From positions 124,001-188,000 of the forward strand of contig QZFT01000045.1 of assembly GCA_003600225.1 (NCBI GenBank): 64,000 nt of DNA. The letters are read 5' to 3'. Positions 18,071 to 26,990 of this stretch are shown piece after piece. A program made the position numbers and the translations under genes. Position 1 is the first letter of the stretch. Each line of letters starts with the position of its first letter. The notes under the pieces were generated by a model. It had not been told where the DNA came from. It ran no database searches and saw nothing but the letters and a program-made list of their open reading frames with translations. This DNA comes from Pseudonocardiaceae bacterium YIM PH 21723. Its GTDB lineage: Bacteria > Actinomycetota > Actinomycetes > Mycobacteriales > Pseudonocardiaceae.

Positions 18071-18090
18071 GCAGTAGCAGTACTCCCGGT

Positions 18091-18139
18091 GCAGGCCGGG
18101 GCGCCGTGACCTAGGTCGGCGCCCCGGCCTGCATCTTTT
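18091..18139 (+). terminator. Terminator of secreted protein 4
   Basis: Perfect 16-bp arms (18091-18106, 18117-18132) followed by ATCTTTT. Confidence 0.88.
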
Positions 18140-18239
18140 CCACCGATGGTGGGATCCGGCGCCTTCCGCCCTGCGAATGATCGAGAACGCTGATCGAATC
18201 CCTGGCGTTGGTACACGACAACCCCAAGGAGAACAGCCG

Positions 18240-18503
18240 ATGCGCCTGTCCACCAAGGCCTACTACGTCGCCAGCGCCACCGTCGTCGCCATGCTGGCCG
18301 GAGCCTCCGCGGCCTCCGCCTCCGGTCTGCCGGTCGGTGGCCTGCCGGTGGGCAACGCCGCCGGTGCCGCCGACACCCTGGCGGGCCTGACGCACTCCGC
18401 GGGCGTGGTGACCCAGACCGCGCAGGGCCAGGCCGGTGGCGCACTCGGCCTGCTGGGCCTGCTCGGTTCTCTCACCGGTGGCGGCCTGCCCGGCCTCGGC
18501 TGA
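18240..18503 (+). CDS. Secreted small protein 5, glycine/leucine-rich
   Basis: 87 residues, signal peptide MRLSTKAYYVASATVVAMLA cut after ASA. The mature part is almost only Gly, Leu, Ala, Val and Thr (SGLPVGGLPVGNAAGAAD, then GGALGLLGLLGSLTGGGLPG), so it is strongly hydrophobic and aggregation-prone. Chaplin-like surface activity is imaginable, but the chaplin motif and cysteines are absent. AAGGAG sits 8 nt before the ATG. A GC-rich hairpin (18517-18545) separates it from the PKS-like gene 77 bp downstream. Confidence 0.72.
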   Translation: MRLSTKAYYVASATVVAMLAGASAASASGLPVGGLPVGNAAGAADTLAGLTHSAGVVTQTAQGQAGGALGLLGLLGSLTGGGLPGLG

Positions 18504-18516
18504 TCCATTGTGAGCT

Positions 18517-18545
18517 GCGGGGGCGCTGGAACGCGGCGCCCCCGC
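18517..18545 (+). terminator. Hairpin between peptide 5 and the PKS-like gene
   Basis: GCGGGGGCGC (18517-18526) pairs with GCGCCCCCGC (18536-18545). There is no T-run; some read-through into the PKS-like gene is possible. Confidence 0.6.
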
Positions 18546-18580
18546 TCCGCACGTCCAACACCACGTGGGAGGCAGGTCGG

Positions 18581-21500
18581 ATGAACTCGTCGCAGCTACC
18601 GGAACAGCGCCCGGAGCCCATCGCGATCGTGGGAATGGCCTGCAGGTATCCCGATGCGGACAACCCCGATCAACTGTGGCGCAGCGTCATCGACGGCCGC
18701 CGCTCCTTCCGCAGGCTGCCCCGGGAGCGGGTGGACCTGGACGACTACTTCGACGCCGACCGGGACGCGCAGGACCGCACCTACAGTGCCAGGGCCGCCG
18801 TGCTGGAGGGCTGGGAATTCGATCACTCCGCCTTCGGTGTCCCGGAAACCGAGTACCGGGCCGGGGATCCGGCCCACTGGCTGGCCCTGGAGACCGCCGG
18901 CCGCGCGCTGGCCGACGCCGGTTTCGCCGGCGCGGTGAACCTGGAACGGGACCGGGTCGGCGTGGTCATGGGCAACTCGCTCACCGGCGACGCGGCCAGA
19001 TCCGGCATGCTCCGGCTGCGCTGGCCCTACGTGCGCAAGGCGTTGTCCGCCGCCATCGCCGAGACCGGCCTGGCCGAGCCGGATGCCGCCCGGCTGCTGG
19101 AACGCGCCGAACACCACTACCTGAGCCCCTTCCCGCCCACCGGCGCGGACAGCCTCACCGCCGGCCTGCCGAGCACCATCGCCGGCCGCATCTGCGACCA
19201 CTTCGACCTGCACGGCGGCGGGTACATCGTGGACAGTGAGTCCTCGTCCTCGCTGCTGGCCGTGATCACCGCCTGCCGCTCGCTGCGGGACGGCGACGCC
19301 GACCTGATGCTGGCCGGTGGCGTCGACGTGAGCCTCGACCCGCACCAGCTGGTCGGCTTCGCCAAGGTGGGCGCGCTGGCCGAGGACCGGATGCGGATCT
19401 ATGACGAGCGGGCCACCGGGTTCTTCCCCGGCGAGGGCTGCGGCGTGCTGGTGCTGATGCGCGCCGAGGACGCCTACCGCCAGGGCCTGCGGGTGTACGC
19501 GGAGATCGTCGGCTGGGGCATGTCCTCCGATGGCAAAGGCCGCCCGGACTGGCAGGGACAGCTGCTGGCCATGCGCCGGGCCTACCAGCTGGCCGGGCAG
19601 GACCCGGGCATGGTCGGTTACCTGGAGGGCGACGGCACCGGCACCGCGGCGGGGGACACCGCTGAACTGACCGCGCTGACCGAGCTGCGGCGCGGCGCGC
19701 AGGTGCCCGCCGTGCTCGGCTCGATCAAGGCCAACATCGGCAACACCCGGGCCGCCGCCGGGGTCGCCGGGGTGATCAAGACGGCGATGAGCATCAACAC
19801 CGGCGTGCTGCCGCCGACCACCGGCTGCGCCGAACCGCACCCGATCCTGCGGGTGGGGGCCGGTGAACTGGAGGTTCCGCCGTACGCCCAGCCCTGGCCG
19901 GCCGGTGAGCGGCTGGCCGGGGTCAGCGCCACCGGGCTCGGTGGGACGAACACCCACCTGGTGCTGCGCGCGCCCCAGGGAGTCGAGGAAGCGCAGGAGC
20001 CCCCGCACATCCAGCAGTTCGGTACCCGGCGCAACCCGGACACCGACCTGGTGGTCATCTCCGGTCAGACGCCCGACGAGGTGGACCTGGTGCTGGCCCG
20101 CCTGGAGGCCGACGCCCATCGGCTGTCCGAGGCGGAACTGCACGACCTGGCCTGCCAGTTCGGCCACGAGGCGTACCCGGGCCCGGTCCGGGTGGCACTA
20201 CCCGCGCGGAACGTGGAGCAGCTCGCGATGCGAGCCGCAGCGGCCCGCTCGGTGCTGGCCGAACTGCAACCCGGCGGGTTCCACGCGATCTCCGGCGCCT
20301 TCGTCGGCTGGGAGGCGGCGGGCCGCGTCGGTCTGCTGTTCCCCGGCCAGGGCGCACCGCTCTACCCGGATGCCGGGGCACTCGGCCGGGACCTGACCTC
20401 GCAGCCACTGCCCACCGGGCTCAGCGCCGAACAGGCGATGGGCACGGCCGCCGCCCAGCCCGCCATCTACCGCCGCTCGATGGCCGCGCTGGACTGGCTG
20501 GACCGGCTCGGCCTGCACGCGTCGGCCGCCATCGGGCACAGCCTCGGAGAGCTGGCCGCGCTGGTCTGGGCGGGCTGCCTGCGACGCAGCGACGCCACGC
20601 AGATCGTGATCAAGCGTGGCGAGCTGATGTCCCGGGGCAGCGAGTCGGGCACCGGGATGGTCAGCGTGGCCGCCGACCTGGAACAGGCGACCGCGCTGTG
20701 TACCGCGCAGATGGCCGTGGCCTGCTACAACGGCCCCCGGTCCCACGTGCTGGCCGGGCCGATCGCGGACGTGCACCTGGTCGCCCGCCGGGCGACCAGG
20801 ATCGGCATGGCGGCGGTCGTGCTGCCGGTGTCGCACGCCTTCCACTCCCCGGCGGTGGCCGGCTGCGTGGACACCTTCAAGGGTTACCTGGGCGCGTTCA
20901 CCTTCAGCCCGCCGTCGGGCCGGGTCGTGTCCACCGTGTACGGCCGGGAGCTCACCGACCAGGACCCGATCGACCAGGTGCTGTGCGAGCAGATCGTGCT
21001 GCCGGTGCGGTTCGGCGACGCCGTCGCCCGGCTGCGGGGCGATATCGACCTGTGGGTGGAGGCCGGGCCCGGGCACACGCTGTCCACGTTGATCACCGAC
21101 CAGCACGGCGCCCCGGTGGTGAGCCTGGACTCCGGCAACGCGTCGGACACCGGCCTGGCCGAGGTGGCGGGCGCGATCTTCGCGGTCGGCGCGCTGTCCG
21201 ACCTCACCGCCTTCTACACCGATCGCCCCTATCGGCCGACCAACATCCTGGGCAGCCGCACTTTCCTGACCAACCCGTGCGAATCGCCGGTCCAGGTGCT
21301 GCCGGAACCCGAGCCCGAGCCGGTTCCGGAACCCGAACCGATGTTGCCCCTCGCGGAACCCGCGCCGGAGGCCCGCTCCCCGGAGTGGACCGACCTGGTC
21401 CGCACGGTCACCAAGGCCCGGCACGCGGAACCCGAACCGGTGCGGCCGGAGAAGACCCGGTTCGTGGACCGGGTGCTGCTCTTCCAGCCCGGCGCCGAAC

Positions 21501-22774
21501 TCATCGCCGAGGCCACGATCAGCCTGGACACCGATCCACACCTGGCCGGTCAGCGCATCGACGGTGCGGTGCTGCTGCCCCCGGCCCTGGCGATGGAAGC
21601 CCTGGCCCAGGCGGCGAGCTCGGTCGCCGGACGGAGGATGACCGAGCTGTCCGAGGTCCGGTTCGGTGCGCCGATCACCATCCCGGAGGGTGGCAGCCGC
21701 ACGGTGCGGCTCTACGCGCTGCGATCATCCACATCGGACGGTGAGCTGATCGAGGCGTTGCTGCGCACCGACGACAGCGACTTCCAGGTGGACGCCGCGC
21801 AGGCCGTGTTCCCCGGGACGCCGTGCACCGACCCGGTGCCCAAACTGCGCATCCTGGGCGGCGGCGAGGTGATCGACGGGGACCGGCTCTACGAGCAGGT
21901 GCTGCCGCAGCGCGGCCGCTTCCGGCTGATCACCCAGCTGGCCGCCGCCACCGGACGGCACCTGCAGTTCGAGCTGGACGCGACCGACGACGAACCCTGG
22001 TTCGACGGACCGCCGGTACTGGGCGCCCCCGGCATCCTGGACGCCACGCTGCACGCGTTGAACGTGGGCACCCCGCACCGGCGCCTGCTGCCCAGCGCGG
22101 TGGATCGGCTCGTCGTAGCGAGGGCCGAGGGCCCGACCCGCAAGGTCTACGCGGCCCAGCGGCCGGGCGACGACCAGGTATGGGACGTGGTCGCGGTGGA
22201 CGAATCGGGACTTCCGGTGATCGCCTGGACCGGCGTGCACCTGCGGGACGTCGGCCCACTGCGCCGTTCCGGACCGTGGCCTACCCCGCTGCTGCCCGCC
22301 TACGTGGAGCGCGGCGCGATCGCCCTCGGGTTGCCGGACGACCTGCGGGTGCGGATCACCCAGCAGGCCGACGGTTCGGTGCCGATGCAACGTGGCCGCA
22401 GCCACCTGTCCCAGCTGACACTGACCGTGCAGGCGGGCCGGGACACCGCGTGCGAATGGCACACCGTCGCCGAACGCACCGTCGGCCAGTGGCTGAACCT
22501 CCTCGGAGCCGAGGCCGAGCCGATCCTGATCGACTTCCTGGGCAAGTCCCACGAGCCGTCGGCGTCGGTGGCGACGCGGCTGTGGGCGGTCCAGGGCTGC
22601 ATGGCCAAGGCGGGCATCGAGGGCCAGATCCTGGCCGACGGCATCTACGAGGACGGCTGGGTGTTGTTCCGCGCGGGCAACGCGTTGATCGCGTCCACCG
22701 TGGTGGAACTGGCCGAGGAGGCGGAACCGGTGGCCATCGCCATCCTCGCCGACGCCAGCCTGGTCCGAACCTGA
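18581..22774 (+). CDS. Polyketide-synthase-like protein with degenerate ketosynthase (KS-AT-DH)
   Basis: 1397 residues. The ketosynthase fold (about 10-465) begins EPIAIVGMACRYPDA. Its catalytic triad is lost: the Cys of the VDxxCxSS motif is Ser221 (VDSESSSSLLAV), the first His is Asp351 (EGDGTGTAAGD) and the second is Asn388 (NIGNTRAAAG). The acyltransferase (about 580-870) looks active and malonyl-type: FPGQGAP, GHSLGE (Ser654), SHAFHS (His755). A Pro-Glu linker leads to a double-hotdog dehydratase-like region with Gln991 for the catalytic His (LAGQRIDG) but Asp1154 kept. The tail (RLWAVQGCMAKAG) faintly resembles enediyne-PKS phosphopantetheinyl transferase ends. No acyl-carrier domain (LGxDS) is found. 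GGGAGG precedes the ATG. Perhaps a scaffold or acyl-loading protein. Confidence 0.85.
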   Translation: MNSSQLPEQRPEPIAIVGMACRYPDADNPDQLWRSVIDGRRSFRRLPRERVDLDDYFDADRDAQDRTYSARAAVLEGWEFDHSAFGVPETEYRAGDPAHWLALETAGRALADAGFAGAVNLERDRVGVVMGNSLTGDAARSGMLRLRWPYVRKALSAAIAETGLAEPDAARLLERAEHHYLSPFPPTGADSLTAGLPSTIAGRICDHFDLHGGGYIVDSESSSSLLAVITACRSLRDGDADLMLAGGVDVSLDPHQLVGFAKVGALAEDRMRIYDERATGFFPGEGCGVLVLMRAEDAYRQGLRVYAEIVGWGMSSDGKGRPDWQGQLLAMRRAYQLAGQDPGMVGYLEGDGTGTAAGDTAELTALTELRRGAQVPAVLGSIKANIGNTRAAAGVAGVIKTAMSINTGVLPPTTGCAEPHPILRVGAGELEVPPYAQPWPAGERLAGVSATGLGGTNTHLVLRAPQGVEEAQEPPHIQQFGTRRNPDTDLVVISGQTPDEVDLVLARLEADAHRLSEAELHDLACQFGHEAYPGPVRVALPARNVEQLAMRAAAARSVLAELQPGGFHAISGAFVGWEAAGRVGLLFPGQGAPLYPDAGALGRDLTSQPLPTGLSAEQAMGTAAAQPAIYRRSMAALDWLDRLGLHASAAIGHSLGELAALVWAGCLRRSDATQIVIKRGELMSRGSESGTGMVSVAADLEQATALCTAQMAVACYNGPRSHVLAGPIADVHLVARRATRIGMAAVVLPVSHAFHSPAVAGCVDTFKGYLGAFTFSPPSGRVVSTVYGRELTDQDPIDQVLCEQIVLPVRFGDAVARLRGDIDLWVEAGPGHTLSTLITDQHGAPVVSLDSGNASDTGLAEVAGAIFAVGALSDLTAFYTDRPYRPTNILGSRTFLTNPCESPVQVLPEPEPEPVPEPEPMLPLAEPAPEARSPEWTDLVRTVTKARHAEPEPVRPEKTRFVDRVLLFQPGAELIAEATISLDTDPHLAGQRIDGAVLLPPALAMEALAQAASSVAGRRMTELSEVRFGAPITIPEGGSRTVRLYALRSSTSDGELIEALLRTDDSDFQVDAAQAVFPGTPCTDPVPKLRILGGGEVIDGDRLYEQVLPQRGRFRLITQLAAATGRHLQFELDATDDEPWFDGPPVLGAPGILDATLHALNVGTPHRRLLPSAVDRLVVARAEGPTRKVYAAQRPGDDQVWDVVAVDESGLPVIAWTGVHLRDVGPLRRSGPWPTPLLPAYVERGAIALGLPDDLRVRITQQADGSVPMQRGRSHLSQLTLTVQAGRDTACEWHTVAERTVGQWLNLLGAEAEPILIDFLGKSHEPSASVATRLWAVQGCMAKAGIEGQILADGIYEDGWVLFRAGNALIASTVVELAEEAEPVAIAILADASLVRT

Positions 22775-22778
22775 CCCT

Positions 22779-22833
22779 CCGGAGTTGGGGATGTTCGCGG
22801 CGAGGAACGAGCCCCGAACATCGCCAACCCCGG
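22779..22833. repeat. Dispersed hairpin repeat, copy 3 (imperfect)
   Basis: Arms 22779-22797 and 22815-22833 match at 17 of 19 positions. The loop core CGGCGAGGAACGAGCC is the same as in the copy at 41.4 kb although the arms differ, which shows common descent. It lies between the convergent PKS-like gene and a secreted peptide gene. Confidence 0.75.
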
Positions 22834-22841
22834 GACCGGGG

Positions 22842-23045
22842 TCAGCTGGTGGGAGCGGCGGCGGCCAGCGCGGCCTCCCAGGCGGCGATGTTGTTCTGGA
22901 ACACGTGCCCGATGTGCGCCATGGTCACGTCGGCCAGGCTCGGGTTTGTGGGCCACACGGGCGGCAGGTCGGTGGCTGAGGCGGGGGCTGCCACGCCCAG
23001 CATTGCCACTGCGGCGACGGCGGATACGACCAACGAACGCACCAT
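22842..23045 (-). CDS. Small secreted protein
   Basis: 67 residues from an ATG at 23045 preceded by GAGGAG at 9 nt. Signal peptide MVRSLVVSAVAAVAMLGVAA, predicted cut after ASA. The mature peptide of about 43 residues begins TDLPPVWPTNPSLADVTMAH and contains no cysteine. Not recognised. It shares general style, but not clear sequence, with the five exported peptides upstream, is on the opposite strand, and faces the PKS-like gene across a hairpin repeat. Confidence 0.65.
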   Translation of the reverse strand: MVRSLVVSAVAAVAMLGVAAPASATDLPPVWPTNPSLADVTMAHIGHVFQNNIAAWEAALAAAAPTS

Positions 23046-23183
23046 GGTGATCACTCCTCGTGTCGGAATTCGCGCTCCGAATCACCCTGGGTGAACCCGT
23101 TCATGAACGCCGGATGAAAGCGATTCCGGTCACCCCTTCGGGCGCGCGATCCGCCTGAGACTCCACCCGACTAGGATCGGAAT

Positions 23184-23753
23184 ATGGCCGATCCCCGAGC
23201 GCACGAGCCCGCCGAGCAGCACGAACAGGAAGGCGTCGGTGTTCCCGACACGCTGCAACGGCTGTGGACTCCGCACCGGATGGCCTACATCCGCGGTGTG
23301 GGCCGACCGGCGCAGGACGAGGCCGAAGGCTGCCCGTTCTGCCGTGCCGTCGAGCTCGAGGACGAGGGCGGTCTGATCATCGCCCGGGGCAAGCTGGTGT
23401 TCGCCACGCTCAACCTGTTCCCGTACAACCCCGGCCACCTGATGGTGCTGCCGTACCGGCACGTCGCGGACTACACCGACCTCACGCCGGACGAGATCAT
23501 CGAGCTGGCCGAGTTCACCCAGCGGGCGATGCGGGCCATGCGGCACGCCGCCGCCCCGCACGGGTTCAACATCGGGATGAACCAGGGCTCGGTCGCGGGC
23601 GCCGGCATCGCCGCGCACCTGCACCAGCACGTCGTGCCACGCTGGGGTGGCGACGCGAACTTCATGCCGGTCATCGGGCACACCAAGGTCATCCCGCAGC
23701 TGCTCGGTGAGACCCGGGACCTGCTGATCGACTCCTGGTCGGCCGTCGACTGA
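23184..23753 (+). CDS. HIT-domain protein (Ap4A phosphorylase/hydrolase-like)
   Basis: 189 residues. The catalytic histidine triad is HLHQHVVPRW (about residues 147-156), and a zinc-type CPFC pair lies at about 49-52. In Mycobacterium the orthologous position (Rv2613c) encodes a diadenosine-tetraphosphate phosphorylase, so cleavage of dinucleoside polyphosphates is the best guess. It heads the conserved run HIT-pgsA-patA-pimA, 67 bp ahead of pgsA. Its usual neighbour thrS has been separated from it by the peptide/PKS insertion. Confidence 0.9.
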   Translation: MADPRAHEPAEQHEQEGVGVPDTLQRLWTPHRMAYIRGVGRPAQDEAEGCPFCRAVELEDEGGLIIARGKLVFATLNLFPYNPGHLMVLPYRHVADYTDLTPDEIIELAEFTQRAMRAMRHAAAPHGFNIGMNQGSVAGAGIAAHLHQHVVPRWGGDANFMPVIGHTKVIPQLLGETRDLLIDSWSAVD

Positions 23754-23820
23754 ACCGTGTCGGCCTCCACTACGAAGTACTTGCATTAGGCTCTACAGGC
23801 CATCGACTAGTAGGGCCGTC

Positions 23821-24423
23821 ATGCTGAACGTGTTCGCCAGGCACTCCGTCTCCCGAGTGACCGATCCGATCGGGGCCTGGCTGGTGCGCCGGGGCTTCAC
23901 CGCGAACGCGGTGACCGTCTACGGCACCCTCGGCGCCTGCGCCGCCGCCGTGATCTTCTTCCCGATGGGCTGGTTGCTCACCGGCACCCTGGTCGCCACC
24001 CTGTTCGTGCTCTTCGACCTGTTCGACGGCGCCATGGCCCGGTCGAACGGCGGGGGCACCGCCTTCGGTGAGGTCCTCGACGCCACCTGCGACCGGGTGG
24101 CCGACGGCGTGTTGTTCGCCGCCGTGACCTGGTGGGCCTTCCACACCGGACAGCAGACCCTCGCCGCCGCCACGCTGGCCTGCCTGCTGCTGGCCCAGGT
24201 GATCTCCTACGTCAAGGCCCGCGCCGAGGCCGCCGGCCTGCGTGCCGACGGTGGTCTGGTGGAGCGCGCCGAGCGCCTCATCGTGCTGCTGGTCGGCACC
24301 GGGCTGACCGGAATCGGCGTGCCCTACGCCGTGGACGTCGCCATCTGGCTGTTGCTGCCGCTGTCCCTGATCACCGTGGTGCAGCGGCTGCTCGCCACCC
24401 GGAGCAGCGCGGAGCGGCGATGA
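23821..24423 (+). CDS. pgsA: Phosphatidylinositol-phosphate synthase (CDP-alcohol phosphatidyltransferase)
   Basis: 200 residues with about six membrane helices. The full CDP-alcohol motif D-x2-DG-x2-AR-x8-G-x3-D-x3-D is visible: DLFDGAMAR, then G, EVLDATCD. It joins CDP-diacylglycerol with inositol phosphate at the inner membrane, the first committed step of phosphatidylinositol and PIM synthesis in actinobacteria. Its stop overlaps the ATG of the acyltransferase (ATGA, 24420-24423), so translation is coupled. The position matches M. tuberculosis pgsA1 (Rv2612c). Confidence 0.93.
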   Translation: MLNVFARHSVSRVTDPIGAWLVRRGFTANAVTVYGTLGACAAAVIFFPMGWLLTGTLVATLFVLFDLFDGAMARSNGGGTAFGEVLDATCDRVADGVLFAAVTWWAFHTGQQTLAAATLACLLLAQVISYVKARAEAAGLRADGGLVERAERLIVLLVGTGLTGIGVPYAVDVAIWLLLPLSLITVVQRLLATRSSAERR

Positions 24424-25289
24424 CCCCGCCGTGGGTGGCCGACCTGGCCTACGGCACCGGGTGGGGCGCGGTGCGCGCGTTGCCCGAACGCTGGGCCCAC
24501 GGCCTGTTCCGGCGGGGCGCGGACCGCACCGCACGCCGTAACGGCCCTACGGCCCAGGCACTGCGGCGCAACCTGGCCCGGGTGGACCCCGGAGCCGACC
24601 TGGACGAGCTCACCCGGCTGGGCCTGCGCTCGTACGCCCGCTACTGGTGTGAGGCCTTCCGGCTGCCCGGCATGGACCCGGCGCGGATCCACGCGAAGAT
24701 CGACCGGGTGGTCACCGGGGTGCACCACGTGGACGAGGCGTTCGCCCGGGGCAGGGGAGTGGTGTTCGCGTTGACCCACTCCGGCAACTGGGACGCCGCC
24801 GGCGTGTGGCTGGTCGGCCACAGTGGACGGTTCACCACGGTCGCCCAGCGCCTGGAACCGGAATCGGTGTACCGGCGTTTCGTCCGCTACCGCACCGGAT
24901 TGGGCTTCGAAGTACTGCCGCTGACCGGCGGCGCCCCGGTCGGGCCGATCCTGCAGGACCGGCTGCGCGCGAACCGGGCGGTCTGCCTCCTCGCCGACCG
25001 GGACCTGGGTGCGGGCGGGCTGCGGGTGGACTTCTTCGGCGAGCGCACCACGCTGCCCGCCGGTCCGGTACTGCTGGCCCAGTCCACCGGCGCCGCACTG
25101 ATCCCGGCCGACTGCTTCTTCACCGAGGACGGCTGGGGACTGCACTTCCAGCCCCCGGTGACCGTCCAGCCGGGACGGCGGGAACTCCTGGGCGCGGCGC
25201 AGAATCTGGCCGACCGGCTGGCCGAGGGCATCGCCAAGCACCCGGTCGACTGGCACATGACGCAGCCCCTGTGGCCGGCCGACCGGTGA
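24420..25289 (+). CDS. Phosphatidylinositol mannoside acyltransferase (PatA-like)
   Basis: 289 residues of the lysophospholipid/lipid A acyltransferase family. The catalytic HxxxxD motif is HSGNWD (about residues 120-125), with the LLADRD element downstream. It acylates the mannose of PIM1/PIM2 on the cytoplasmic face of the membrane; M. tuberculosis PatA is Rv2611c. It overlaps pgsA by 4 bp upstream and the mannosyltransferase by 4 bp downstream (GTGA, 25286-25289), so the three enzymes act as one translational unit. No signal peptide; membrane-peripheral. Confidence 0.92.
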   Translation: MTPPWVADLAYGTGWGAVRALPERWAHGLFRRGADRTARRNGPTAQALRRNLARVDPGADLDELTRLGLRSYARYWCEAFRLPGMDPARIHAKIDRVVTGVHHVDEAFARGRGVVFALTHSGNWDAAGVWLVGHSGRFTTVAQRLEPESVYRRFVRYRTGLGFEVLPLTGGAPVGPILQDRLRANRAVCLLADRDLGAGGLRVDFFGERTTLPAGPVLLAQSTGAALIPADCFFTEDGWGLHFQPPVTVQPGRRELLGAAQNLADRLAEGIAKHPVDWHMTQPLWPADR

Positions 25290-26386
25290 GGGTCGGGCTG
25301 GTCTGCCCCTACTCGCTGGATGTGCCCGGCGGGGTGCAGCGGCACGTCACCGACCTGGCCACCGCGCTGCGCGCGATGGGTCACGAGGTCAACGTGCTGG
25401 CCCCCGCGAAGCGGACCGGGCAACTGCCCGACTTCGTCACCCCGGCCGGCAGCAGCCTCGGCCTGCCCTACAACGGATCCGTCGCCCGGCTGGCCTTCGG
25501 GCCGCGCTCGCTGCGCCGGGTACGGCAGTGGCTGGACCGGCACCGGCCCGAGGTGCTGCACCTGCACGAGCCGATGGCCCCGAGCCTGTCCATGCTGGCG
25601 CTGCTGATCGCCGACTGCCCGATCGTCGCCACCACCCACACCGCGATCGACCACTCCCGGGCGCTGCGCGCGGTCGGTGGCATGCTGACCCCGCTCCGGG
25701 AGAAGATCATCGCCCGGATCGCGGTGTCCGCCTGCGCCCGCCGGGTGCAGGTCCAGCACCTGGGTGCCGGGGCGGTGGAGATCCCTAACGGGGTGGACGT
25801 CCGGGGTATCGCCGCCGCCGCACCGCTGCCCGGCTACCCACGTCCCGGTGGCACGATCGGCTTCGTCGGCCGCTTCGACGAGCCTCGCAAGGGCATGCCG
25901 ATCCTGTTGCGGGCCTTGGACATGCTGCCCGAGGTGCGGCTGCTGGTGGCCGGACCCGGCGACCCGTCCACAGTGGACCACCCCAGGGCCGACCTGCTGG
26001 GCGAGGTGGACGAGGCGACCAAGAACGCCCTGCTGAACTCGGTGGACGTCTACGCGGCGCCGCATCTCGGCGGGGAGAGCTTCGGCATGGTCCTCGCCGA
26101 GGCCATGGCCGCCGGTCGGCCGGTGGTGGCCAGTGGCCTGCCCGCCTTCCGGGCGGTGCTCGCCGACGGCGCCGCCGGAACCCTTGTCCCGCCCCGGGAT
26201 CCGGCCGCGCTGGCCGCGGCCAGCGCCGCCCTGCTCGCCGACCCCGCCCGCCGGGCCACCCTGGGAGCCGCCGGCCGCGAGCTGGCCGCCGCGTACGACT
26301 GGCCGGTGGTCGCCGCCCAGGTGGCGATGGTCTACGAGACCGCCATCGCCGCCGACCCCCGCAAGGCGCCGTTGTGGGCTGGCTGA
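25286..26386 (+). CDS. pimA: Phosphatidylinositol alpha-mannosyltransferase
   Basis: 366 residues, GT4 family. It begins VRVGLVCPYSLDVPGGVQRH, the glycine-rich acceptor loop of PimA, and has the C-terminal GDP-mannose site GFVGRFDEPRKGMPILL and the EX7E region (GGESFGMVLAEAMAAGRP). It transfers the first mannose to phosphatidylinositol at the inner face of the membrane. The GTG start at 25286 is fixed by the coupled overlap with the acyltransferase gene and by length (about 370-385 in relatives). It overlaps the next gene by 13 bp. Confidence 0.94.
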   Translation: MRVGLVCPYSLDVPGGVQRHVTDLATALRAMGHEVNVLAPAKRTGQLPDFVTPAGSSLGLPYNGSVARLAFGPRSLRRVRQWLDRHRPEVLHLHEPMAPSLSMLALLIADCPIVATTHTAIDHSRALRAVGGMLTPLREKIIARIAVSACARRVQVQHLGAGAVEIPNGVDVRGIAAAAPLPGYPRPGGTIGFVGRFDEPRKGMPILLRALDMLPEVRLLVAGPGDPSTVDHPRADLLGEVDEATKNALLNSVDVYAAPHLGGESFGMVLAEAMAAGRPVVASGLPAFRAVLADGAAGTLVPPRDPAALAAASAALLADPARRATLGAAGRELAAAYDWPVVAAQVAMVYETAIAADPRKAPLWAG

Positions 26387-26832
26387 TCACCGCTGTCCTG
26401 GTCGCGTTCGGCCTGGGCATGTGGTGGTTGCAGCTGAGCATCAGCCGCCTCGATCGGCTGCACATCCGCACCGACGCCGCCTGGGCCGCGCTGGATGCCG
26501 CCTTGAGCCGGCGCTGCGTGGTGGCCAGGGCGATCGCGCTGGTGCAACAGGATTCGCGGCTGCGGGCGGCGGCCGACGCCGCCGAGGCGTCGCCCCGCAG
26601 CGGCCGCGAACTCGCGGAGAACCGGCTGACCCGGATCCTCACCGACGTCACCCACCCCGCGCTGTCCGCCGAACTGGCCGACGCCCAGCACCGGGTCATG
26701 CTGGCCCGGCTGGTGTACAACGACGCCGTCACCGACACCCGGGCACTGCGCGCCACCTGGGCCGTGCGGTTCTTCCACCAGGCGGGCCGCGCCCCGCTGC
26801 CGGACTACTTCGAGATCAACGACCAGTACTGA
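26374..26832 (+). CDS. LemA-like single-helix membrane protein
   Basis: 152 residues from a GTG inside the end of pimA. One N-terminal membrane helix (about 3-22), then a helical bundle with LDRLHIRTDAAWAALDAALS, the LemA-like signature. In M. tuberculosis the gene at this place (Rv2609c) is longer and carries a NUDIX domain; here that domain is absent. Function unknown, but the coupling to pimA points to the envelope. It ends the operon. Confidence 0.72.
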   Translation: MGWLITAVLVAFGLGMWWLQLSISRLDRLHIRTDAAWAALDAALSRRCVVARAIALVQQDSRLRAAADAAEASPRSGRELAENRLTRILTDVTHPALSAELADAQHRVMLARLVYNDAVTDTRALRATWAVRFFHQAGRAPLPDYFEINDQY

Positions 26833-26990
26833 ATGTCGCGGAACGGCGTCGAATCGTGACGCATCGTGCCACCCGGTATTGAGTCCGATCGGCCCATCTT
26901 CTTAGGCTGAACGGCCTAATCGCGCGGGGATGATGATCGGAGGTGGGAAAGCGCTCGGGAACAGGGGTTCTAGCCGTCCAAGGAGTCTCG

